DNA from: Lamellibrachia columna
Taxonomy: Eukaryota; Annelida; Polychaeta; Sabellida; Siboglinidae
NCBI GenBank assembly: GCA_963662155.1
Contig: OY759274.1
Span: forward strand, 44,509,065 to 44,573,064
DNA length: 64,000 nt
Direction of reading: 5' to 3'
The translations under genes were made by a program, and so were the position numbers. The notes under the pieces were generated by a model that saw only the letters and a program-made list of their open reading frames with translations, was not told where the DNA came from and made no database searches. How positions within the stretch are numbered: position 1 is the first letter of the stretch; the number at the start of each line of letters is the position of its first letter. This document shows, one piece after another, positions 11,301-23,300 of the stretch.

Positions 11301-14300
11301 CATCTGACCTGTCAATCTACAGTTTGTGGGTTAGAGTTATTATCATCTGACCTGTCAATCTACAGTTTGTGGGTTAGAGTTATTATCATCTGACCTGTCA
11401 ATCTACAGTTTGTGGGTTAGAGTTATTATCATCTGACCTGTCAATCTACAGTTTGTGGGTTAGAGTTATTATCATCTGACCTGTCAATCTACAGTTTGTG
11501 GGTTAGAGTTATTATCATCTGACCTGTCAATCTACAGTTTGTGGGTTAGAGTTATTATCATCTGACCTGTCAATCTACAGTTTGTGGGTTAGAGTTATTA
11601 TCATCTGACCTGTCAATCTACAGTTTGTGGGTTAGAGTTATTATCATCTGACCTGTCAATCTAAAGTTTGTGGGTTAGAGTTATTATCATCTGACCTGTC
11701 AATCTACAGTTTTTGGGTTAGAGTTATTATCATCTGACCTGTCAATCTACAGTTTGTGGGTTAGAGTTATTATCATCTGACCTGTCAATCTACAGTTTGT
11801 GGGTTAGAGTTTCCTGGAGAATAGCATATGGCTAGTTACTGTAAGAAACGCAGTCAGCAATGCTTCTTACTAACACATTGACACCAGTGATACGCAAAAT
11901 AAATTGGCAAATTGAAACAAACAGGGTATGTTGGTTTGTAAAGGAGCTTTTTAAAACTAAATGCAGATATGCATAAGGTGGCTTCCAATAGATACTGATC
12001 TAGTGGTGCAATACGGTTAGTGGGTGTTTAGCATATTAGCATACATGTAGTTCAGGTTTGCATTAAAGCTATGTTGCTATGGACATAATAATACATTGCA
12101 CATTTTCAGTTATCATAACATGGTTTTTGTTATGAATAGAAATGTACGTTTTTCTGTAAATGTGGATATATATGCATGCATACCTTACATGCATGCATGC
12201 ATATATGCATGCATAAATATACATGCACACGTTTGCATGTGCATAAGCATGCATACACATTAAGCAATGAAAATAACTCTGTTGTATTTTAAAGCATGTG
12301 ATCTAAACAATGAAAGTGATATCTGTGTATACAATGACTTGTGATGACATTGATACTTGCCTTAACGGTATTATTATGTTATATTCTATAAACTACATTT
12401 ATTCTAACAATTTGACCACCCTAATCTGTTCTATTGAACCACAGTTTGTTAATATAATTTCACCGTTATATGTTTAATTTGAATGTTTTGACTCAAATGT
12501 TTTGTTTACATTGTGTGCTGAGTGGCGAGGTCAATATTCAGAAGCAGATAACAGCAAAATTATATAAAAATTAATTGTGGTTCATTAAAACACATTTGTG
12601 TGGTCAAGATGTTATAATTAATATAGTTTATATTATGTAACATGACTTTATGATTAAAACCATCAGACTTTGTACCTTGCTACACAAGTGGAGAACCATT
12701 CCAAAAATATCAATGTGCATTTCATTTTCAACAAAACTGCCACAGCTGATAGCACCCCCTGTGTTTTGCTACAGAACTATCCTGGCAGTGTGGAAGTCGC
12801 TGCTGGAAGAAACAGAGCGTGTCGCCAAAGCGAGGCTGCAGGCAGCCGAGACGTATATGCAAAATATATCAGAACCCGTGAAACCTATCAAAGTGTCAAA
12901 GACCCTCGTTGCCAAAAAGGTGTGTTTTTTAGACAAACTGCCACAATCTTATGTTTTATTAAATGCAAGTTTGACCAATCCCTTCATTTGTCTAACAGGA
13001 GATATGTTACTGAAGTGTTGATATCTAATTGGTTAATAATAATAATATCCTGTGTTCATCACAAAATACTTTATAGCGGTCAAAGCACAAATACTTTTGA
13101 TGATAGCAAGGCAAATTTTCTATAAAAACTGGCAGATTTCATTTGAAGTCAGTTTATTTCATAGCCTGATACTACTGATAAATGGCGACACTCAGTCGGA
13201 ATCAGAACATTAGAAGGCGATTAACTAATGAAAATGTTATGCAGGTGCAGAATTCCAAGTAAAAAATACAGATTTCATCCAAACAAAACAAACAACATAT
13301 CTGCATGGAGAACCCTGCTTAGAGCTAGATGCCGATGTAGTTCTGCACTCTGCCACCAGGTGTGCGACCAGTTGCAGCAGCTGCACAAGGAAGTAGCCCA
13401 GACGGTTCAGGAGATGACAAAGGCACAGAAAATCTACGCAGACGAGGAGAGGGTGGCGCACGAGGCTCGCCTCAAGGCAGCAGATGCAGAATCCAAGTGA
13501 GTTGATTGGCTGAATGTTCATAACAAGGGACAGATCATTAATTTACTTCCGGCTTTATGATATACACTTAAAGTGCCAGTTATTTTGAGATGGTACCTAC
13601 TTTCAAGGAATTTTTGCACTCTGAATAGGTAATTGATGAAGAAGGAAAGCTGCCCAGAGTTGTCTAGTTGGTGGTGGGCAGTGTCAGTGATGGCAGGACC
13701 CCCCCCCCCCCCCCCCCCCCCCGTGTAGGAAGACAAAGTCCGGTTTGTTTGATGACAAATGACAGGGAGCATCTTCCTTAGTGATTTACTGGAAGTTAGT
13801 GTGCTCCCAAGCTGCCCACTGAAATGGTTTGCAGACATTTAATATTGCTACTGTTGAGAAATGACAAGAATAAGAGTCAGTGTCTGTTCTAAATGTGGAT
13901 TTTTACTTTGCAGAGTCAAGCACAAGACAACTAAACTATTCACATCATTCGCATCGCTACAGAAAAATTGCACCAAGGTTGGTGAAGTGGCAGACTTCGT
14001 CATTTCGTAGGCCTACTGCCGCTTTTAAAGTCCTTCAAAGTTCATTTTGACTTCGCCATGCATTTATCCATTTCATTTTTTTAAGTCATCGGTTGATGAC
14101 AGTGTCATCAGTTGAAGACAGCGTCATTGGTCGATGATGGTGTCATTGGTTGATGATGGTGTCATTAATCGATGATGGTGTCATCGGTTGATGATGGTGT
14201 CATTGGTCGATGATGGTGTCATTGGTCGATGACGGTGTAATCGATTGATGACGATGTCATCGGTTGATGACAGTGTCATTGGTTGATGACGGTGTCATTG

Positions 14301-17300
14301 ACACTGGTTTGGCTTAAAAGTACTGATGGTTCTTTTAAATCATGCTATTTAATATAAACTATATATAGTCTAACATATTGACTGCACGAATGTGTTTTAA
14401 TGAACCATAATTTTGAAATATACTGTGTAATTTGACCAATATCTGTTATTGAATAAGGACCTGACCATTCAGCATGTAAACTTATGTTGAGTTGAAACAT
14501 TAAAATTTGGGTGGTCAAGATGTTAAATTAGATATTGGTTATATTATAAAACATGATTTTACTAAACAAAAACGGTAAGACTTTGTATTTTTATTTGTCT
14601 TGCACATGATGTGTATGTCATGAATAATTACTCATTATGTATAATCATTATTTCTCGTGTCTCGTGTTGCAACAGTTGACCCAGCGCAAGGAAGTTTGCG
14701 AACATCGGGCGACCGTCGCGAGAAACGATTATGTGTTGAACTTGGGTGCGACGAACGCCCACCAGCAGCGCTTCTACGGGGTCGACTTACCACAGCTGAT
14801 TAAGGTATGGCTGAGGGGTGATGGAATGTGGAAGAAAAAGAAAGGAAGTATACCTGATGACGGTTAGAGAGGCATAATTGAGTGTGAAAGTGAAAGCTGG
14901 GTAGGGGAGTATGCTAGTTTTACGACATATATAGAAACCACTTTACTGCGGTTAAATAAATCTTCACCATTGAAGGTGAAATATATAATGTTTTTCACCA
15001 TTTTATTATTTCTGTCAAATTCCCATTTTGTATTGTTTCTGGTGGTAAATATGCTGCAGCAGTGAAGACTAAGACGTGACATACAACATATATAGGCGAA
15101 CTTTGAGATCACAAACTTCAGAGAATTTGGGCATTTTAATTATATGAAAACACCCAACTAGCTGCTGTCAGTTAACCTATGAAAATCATTGCAGATTCCC
15201 TATAAGGCAAAGTGAAAGTGTAAGTGATCTATTGACCAATGTATGAGACATTGATGACCCTGTTTTTGCAGACTCTAGATGGAGAGATGTTCGAGAAGAT
15301 GCGAGAGTTCTTCACAGTTTTTGCGCGTACAGAGTTGCAATGCTGTGGATTGACGCAAGAGTGCTTCACCAGGGTCCAAATGGAAGCTCTGCTGGTGGGT
15401 TCAGGGTCAACTGTTGCTGGTGGGTTCAGGGTCAACTGTTGCTGGTGGGTTCAGGGTCAACTGTTGCTGGTGGGTTCAGGGTCAACTGTTGCTGGTGGGT
15501 TCAGGGTCAACTGTTGCTGGTGGGTTCAGGGTCAACTGTTGCTGGTGGGTTCAGGGTCAACTGTTGCTGGTGGGTTCAGGGTCAACTGTTGCTGGTGGGT
15601 TCAGGGTCAACTGTTGCTGGTGGGTTCAGGGTCAACTGTTGCTGGTGGGTTCAGGGTCAACTGTTGCTGGTGGGTTCAGGGTCAACTGTTGCTGGTGGGT
15701 TCAGGGTCAACTGTTGCTGGTGGGTTCAGGGTCAACTGTTGCTGGTGGGAGTCAGGGTCAACTGTTGCTGGTGGGTTCAGGGTCAACTGTTGCTGGTGGG
15801 TTCAGGGTCAACTGTTGCTGGTGGGTTCATCTTTGTTCAGGGTCAACTGTTGCTCTCCTCTTTACCACTGAAGTCCAGGGTGAGGGAGGCATCAATACTG
15901 GTCCTCGATTTTTTTTTCCTTCTTTCACATTTGATTCATTGCATTCAGTGTTAATAGATTGGTAATATTGTTGTACGTTGATGCATAGAATATGTGATAA
16001 ATAAATATTTAATAGAGATAATGATGGTGCGTCTTGAAATAACATGTTTTCATGCATTTTGTATGTGTTTAGTTTGTATGTGTTTTGTTTTTGCATCTCG
16101 CGCCATACTACAATACCAAAGATTTAAATTAATGGCTTACTACTAAATCTAGATTAGGCAAACAGATTATAAATACACTTTGCATCATACGTTCATGATT
16201 GTAACTCGGCTGGTACGCAACTGGAAAGAGGACATGCAATACTCAAGTGACTGGTTTCTTAGCTACTTGCAGAAGATGCTATAATTTTGTGTCTGCAGTG
16301 ATTGTCCAATGAAACTGTTAGTACACTGATAACCTAACCTTTGTAGGTCAGTCAGGACTACAACCAGCGCAGCTTCCTGCATGAGAACCCAGTCTTCACA
16401 GACCCCATCCAGTACCAGTTCTTACCTCAAGACAACGACCAGGTAATTCACTCATTACACTCTAACAGCTTGCTATATATACTGTATGGCCTTCTGTAGC
16501 TGCACCCAAAAATTTTATACAAATTTCCCATCACCTTGAAATCGTCTGAAACTATAGCTACCTTCCACAAAAAAACAAAGACGTATTTATTCGAAATTGC
16601 ATTTCTACCCGAAATCGTTGGAGGTCCTTTGCACTGATAGTGACTTTTGTGCATCCCTGTTCATGATATCATGCTTAATGATTCTTGTTTGTTGTGCCTC
16701 TCAGCTCGGGTTCCTTAAGATCTAGGCTCTGTGGAAGTTGTATTATTATTAAAATTGTGGTTCATTAAAACACGTTTTAGTGGTCAGACCTGGGGCCAAG
16801 TACATTTTCATGAGTACAAGTACGAGTACATTGGTGATGGACGAGTACGAGTACATTGGTGATGGACGAGTACGAGTACATTGGTGATGGACGAGTACGA
16901 GTACATTGGTGATGGACGAGTATGAGTACATTGGTGATGGACGAGTACATTGGTGATGGACGAGTACGAGTACATTGGTGATGGACGAGTATGAGTACAT
17001 TGGTGATGGACGAGTATGAGTACATTGGTGATGGACGAGTACGAGTACATTGGTGATGGATGAGTATGAGTACATTGCTAAAAGCTGCCAAAGCTGCATT
17101 GCTAAAAACATTTCCATTCCCAAATATACTGTTACCTTTTTACGAACCCCTCCCTTTTACAAACATAGACATGGTATCACTCATAAAATCAGTTTTTGCT
17201 TGGAGTCCCTTCTTAACTGCAATTAACAATTCATAAACAACATGCTTTGATATAATAATACCCATTAAGCCAATATATTTGTACCAGTGACTAATTCGTA

Positions 17301-20300
17301 CAAGTGACATGCCCCCCTCCCCCCCAACATGTACATCATTTGAAAGGGTAGAGGTGAGAACATTTTTCCAAATTGGAACAAAGGGGATGTGGCAATTTGA
17401 ATAAATTTTGTTTGTCCTTGTTTTGAATAAAGACCACATGAGACCAATTTACATGCTGATACATCAGTTCAGTTTGTCTTCCTTTGGTGCACAAAGGTAA
17501 CCATCTCGGGAGGTACTGGGACTCGGTGGTGTCATAGTCAAATTAATTAGAAATAACAAATAACAAACTATTTTAAAAAATAGTTGAACATTCAAGTAGT
17601 TCAGGAAAGTTTCATTTTGTTAACTACAAATAAATTAATTTTCACAGCATATATTGAGAAAGTACTCAGATGTACTCGTAAAATCTGAGTACAATACGAG
17701 TACATGACCCATAAGTTGTATGAGTACGAATACTTCAAAAATGTACTTGAGTACACGAGTTCCGAGTACTTCCGCCCCAGGTCTGTTAGTGGTGAAGATG
17801 TTAGAATAGATATATTTTACACGAAGTAACGTGATGTTACGATACAAAACAATCAGACTCTGTACCTATAAAAGTACATTGGTAGGACTCTGGATTCTGC
17901 TAAACAGAAGTTATATTATTATGTGGTGTTGTGTTGCGATAGATCGCGACGGTGAAGAAGCCGAGTGATGATGACCAGCTGCTGAAGAAGGAGGGCAGGA
18001 AGTGGGCCATGAAGGTGACGAAGGAAAACCAGGCCATCCAGGAGACACGGAGGAAGATGGAGCTGCTCCTGTCAGGTGGAGCAGTTGACACACACAAGGT
18101 ACTTATTGCAGGATCCATTGTACGGTTGCCATGGTTCCCTGGTTGCCATGGTCCCTCTGGTTGCCATGGTCCCCTGGTTGCCATGGTCCCTCTGGTTGCC
18201 ATGGTCCCTCTGGTTGCCATGATCCCTCTGGTTTCCATGGTCCCTCTGGTTGCCATGGTCCCTCTGGTTGCCATGGTCCCTCTGGTTGCCATGGTCCCTC
18301 TGGTTGTCATGGTCCCCTGGTTGCCATGGTCCCTCTGGTTGCCATGGTCCCTCTGGTTGCCATGGTCCCTCTGGTTTCCATGGTCCCTCTACTACCCTTC
18401 CTACATCAGAACCAAAATCAGAAAATGTTTATTTGTGCCATAGACATCACAACACAATACAGTGAGAAATCATATGAACTGTTTCAGTGCCAGAGAACTG
18501 ATACAGCCGATCACCTGTTTTACAGTGAAATGCCCTGCAGCCGGTTTTTACTGATTCCGTTTTGCAACATCTGTTGCCATTGCATGGAAGCAACGTCATT
18601 GATGAAAATTAGATATGAGATTAATGGTCCTTCCTCAATGTTAGCTCATTTGTGCATGTTTTATATGTAGTTTTTTTTTAAATCATCAGACAAACTATTC
18701 AATTATTTAATGCTTGATCCAGCATTTATTGAAGTGAAAATGGAAATGCTGAAAACTGACGAATTTCGCTCTTGGTGAAATTTCATAACTTTGTCATGTG
18801 ATCAGCGAGAGGATGGAAGTCACACCCATGATCAGCCTTGACCCCATAAAGTGGTTACCATTTTGGATATCCACTATTTTTAGCCTTACCAGATCTAATG
18901 ACTAAAGTCAATTCTTTCAATGATTTAAACAAAAATACGCACTTTTTTTATTAAACTGACTACGGATATTACTTTAAATAATTTGAGGATTGAGTTTTAA
19001 AGTACCACTGGATGTATGATAGGCAAAATTATTTGAAAGTGGAGTTTTAGACGTTACAAAACGTACGCGTTCGGTTGCTGTTATGTCGATGCTTTTATTC
19101 CCCTGCATTTGAGCGCAACATAAAACTGAAAGTCGTAACCCAAATTTACCAGCCAAATGTATCAGATGACAGTCAAAGCGCAAATTTTACTGAAAGTGAA
19201 TCATGTTCTTTACCTGACTATTACATATCTTGAATTAAAGAGAAAATTGTCTCCCCTTTCCGGAAATGTATAGTATAATCTTGGAGAAATGTGTGCACTA
19301 AACACATTGAATACAAGTTTAGAATGTGATGTTTTAAAAAAGGCCTGGCACTTCTTGTGCTTGTTGCTTATTGTGCACTTATTGTGCTTGTTGCTTATTG
19401 TGCACTTATTGTGCACTTATTGTGCACTTATTGTGCACTTATTGTGCACTTATTGTGCACTTATTGTGCACTTATTGTGCACTTATTGTGCTTGTTGCAA
19501 TTGTGGTTGGCACTGAAACAGTTAACAATCAACACAATACAACACAACACAACACAATCAATGAAACAAACAGTTAACAACCAACACAACACAACACAAT
19601 CAAGGAAACAAACAGTTAACAACCAACACAACACAACACAATCAATGAAACAAACAGTTAACAACCAACACAACACAATCAGTGAAACAAACAGTTAACA
19701 ACCAACACAACACAACACAATCAATGAAACAAACAGTTAACAACCAACACAACACAATCAGTGAAACAAACATTTAACAACCAACACAACACAACACAAT
19801 CAATGAAACAAACAGTTAACAACCAACACAACACAACACAATCAATGAAACAAACAGTTAACAACCAACACAACACAACACAATCAATGAAACAAACAGT
19901 TAACAACCAACACAACACAACACAATCAATGAAACAAACAGTTAACAACCAACACAACACAACACAATCAATGAAACAAACAGTTAACAACCAACACAAC
20001 ACAACACAATCAATGAAACAAACAGTTAACAACCAACACAACACAACACAATCAATGAAAAACAGTTATCAACGCATTATGCAGTGAAAAATTAAGGCCA
20101 CACCCGGCAGGTGAAATTACGTATTTTGAAAAAATATGCTCAAAATGTGTTTCGTCCTTTTTCCGATAGCTTTGTATGTTAATTATCAATAAAGTTAATT
20201 TTTATAATGGTCACATACCTCTAAATCACTTTTATTCGTGAATAAAGTGTACCCCTATCAAGTAATAATCCAGTTTTGATTCTCAGAAGTTCGAAAATAC

Positions 20301-23300
20301 GCGATGTTTAGACCTTAGCAACACTGCCGTAAATTCACCGTACGCCATCTTGTTTGGTACGGATAGATTCCCCTTTCCGTTCTCTAACCGCCTGTCTAGA
20401 CGGCATCCCCACCCTCTGACCCGTATTCGCTGGACATCGTCATATATGCAAGCAGTATTCTACCGACTATCTCCTTATTTGGTATTCGGCATCATGCTAC
20501 GTCACCGTCGGGACGCTCCGCTGTACTTGCGACCCGCGTTGACCCGGATATTTCCATACATGGCGCGGACATTTGCATGTATGATGCGTGATCTCCCATA
20601 ATGCACGATATTGCTATTTCCGAGTGTACACAACAATGGCGTCTAACGAAAGTAATCATCGAGTCAGAACGAATAAATTTTGTTGCCAAAATGAAGTTTT
20701 TTTTCACACGTTACAACAAAATTATTTTAAAAATAAAGACAACATTTTAACAAATGCTCTGGTCATTGTATAGTAGAATGTGTACTGAACATGGATTTGC
20801 AAGAATTATAATCATGTGTTCAATAAAGAATGGCAGTGTTTCCAAATTTGCCAATATTTGTTCAAAATTGCGGGCATTTTGTTTGTTACCATGGAAACGG
20901 GGGGTCTGGTTGACAAAATTTCAATATATTTTTTACTCAGTAAGACCCATTCTATACTTTTGGCCGAAAAAATTGCAAGATTTGCACAAATAAAAAATTA
21001 TCCTATTTACCTGCCGTGTGTGGCCTTAAAAGTTGATGTATGAGATACGAGGCTACTCCGAAGACCCAATTTGGTTACTGCCGTAGGAGCCATCCAGGTT
21101 TTCCTTCACAGGAATTTATATACTACAATGAATAAGTCACAATATCGCTATTCTCACAGCCGGCCGACCCTACCACTGGGGGCAGCACCACTCAGCCCAT
21201 CCAAGTTGACCCAGAAACCAAGATGGAGGAACTGCGACAGACAATACGAAGACTAGAGGTGGGTGTGACCTGTTGAGTTTTGAAGGGAAGTTGTCGACAA
21301 CTGCACTGAACAGCAAGGTTGATATTCATAAATAAATACATACCGTAAGTTTCCGTGTATAATACGCCCCCATGTATAATACACACCCTGACTTTTGCTA
21401 AATTCTGATAGAATATCTATATTACCATGTATAATACGCACCCCAACTTTTGGCATTGACCCCTGATTTCCCCTCTTCTGATAGTTTGCTTGAAGCGCGA
21501 CTCACAGTCATTTCATCAAAGTTCGTTTGTGATGATCCTTGAATCCATCTCAGAATCGTAAACATGTCACGCAAGTTACAACAATGGCAATGCCGCCGGC
21601 TCATCGCACGTGACGATATATCACCTCGTTAGTCGTGTAAGCCCTACGTAACTTGCATTGTAACTTGACCATTGCAGAACTGATTAAATCTGGGCTTGTT
21701 AGAACTTACTTTGCATCGTTCTGATCTCAATTTTAAATTAATACCAAGCTCTATTATGATATGTTGCACGCACACTTTCTACAGTGAAGCATACATCTGG
21801 TACAATCATCTTTATTTACATTCACAACTTTGAGTCACATTGGCTGACTATTCAGGTCGCTCACGTGATTCAAAAACGCCAATCACGATGCCTTGGCGCT
21901 CAGGGAGCAACACATATTTGAGCGTATTAACCCGACACCGTCCACATATTTCTGCGTTATTCCCGGTCAGCGACGCTCCCGGTCGCGTACGCTTCCCGCT
22001 CATTGATGTCATAGTACTAATGTTCCAGTAGCGCTATCCATATCCGGTCTGAGAAATTTTTTTCACCCTATCACCATGTATAATACGCACCCGGACTTTT
22101 AAGTAAAAAATGAAGGGAAAAAATGCGTATTATACACGGAAACTTACAGTAATTCAAGTTATAATAAAAATTGTGGTTGATTAGAATACATTTTGGGCAG
22201 TCAGTTTGTTATAATAGATAATAATAACATTACTAGAAGAACTCTCTGTGAAACTGACCATAAAAATGGTGCTATCTCTTGTTGCAGACAGGAAAAGTAA
22301 AAGCCGAGGCAAGGATTGAAGCCCTGAGGGAGGCTGGAGGTAAAGATACAGATATGTGGTGTTGCAAGGATGGACTGCTAAATTATCATCACCCCCATTG
22401 ACCTGTGGTGATTGGTACCAGTTTTATTGCACACTGTTAAGCGACAGACCAATATTTCACCAGTCAACAGCATGACATATAACACATTTTTCCACAAAAC
22501 AGTTTTACCTCCGTCACTATCGACTTGATGGCAGCACAGCACTCTTAACTCAATTTATGTGATTTTGGCATTTTTTATAGTTTGCATTTATATTTAATAA
22601 ACTGTAAAGAGTATTGAATGCAACAATGATGATTTCCTCGTTTCAGTGAACGTAGAGGAGTGGCTGAACAAGGAGGTGTTGAATACGTTGTCACCAGATG
22701 GCGACGGCACTAGTCATCTCAGCTCAAGTACGCAGTCTGTGAAGACAGATAGTTCTGGCGGGCAGGTCAGCTTCCTTCTCCAGCTCATTCTCTTTGTCAT
22801 TTAACAAAACAATATTTGTCTCACTTTAGTCCTTGTTTAGGCCAATTTACACAGGTGAATTGTTCTCCAGTTTGTTGGATGACACCATGTGGCACAGTGA
22901 TGTTTGGACGATGCCGTGTGGCACGGTGATGTGGGACGACACCGTGTGGCACGGTGATGTTCGGATGACACCGTGTGGCACGGTGATGTTCGGACGACGC
23001 CGTGTGGCAAGGTGATGTTTGGATGACGCCATGTGGCACAATGATGTTTGGACGATGCCATGTGGCACGGTGATGTTTGGACAACACCTTGTAGCACGGT
23101 GATGTTTGGACGACACCATGTGGCACGGTGATGTTTGGACGACACCGTGTGGTACGGTGATGTTTGGACGACACCGTGTGGCAAGGTGATGTTGGACGAC
23201 ACTGTGTGGCATGGTGATGTTTGGACGACGCCATGTAGCACAATGATGTTTGGACGATGCCATGTGGCACGGTGATGTTTGGACAACACCTTGTGGCACG

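Larger units (their letters stand above)
16746..17875. mobile_element. foldback MITE R2 copy 3, split by a hAT-like insertion
   Basis: AAAATTGTGGTTCATTAAAA lies left of the insertion (to 16784), and GGTGAAGATGTTAGAATAGA to AGACTCTGTACC lies right of it (from 17786). Together they restore the right arm seen uninterrupted in copy 1. Confidence 0.75.

Noticed and set aside
15239..15954. Frames of about 200 codons rich in [16 protein letters not shown]
   Set aside because: Read through the 25-bp array beyond the FCHSD donor; treated as intron except for the splice-site question raised above.
20350..20601. 83-codon ORF within the TTAA element
   Set aside because: No transposase or other motif; the CpG-rich composition explains the lack of stops.
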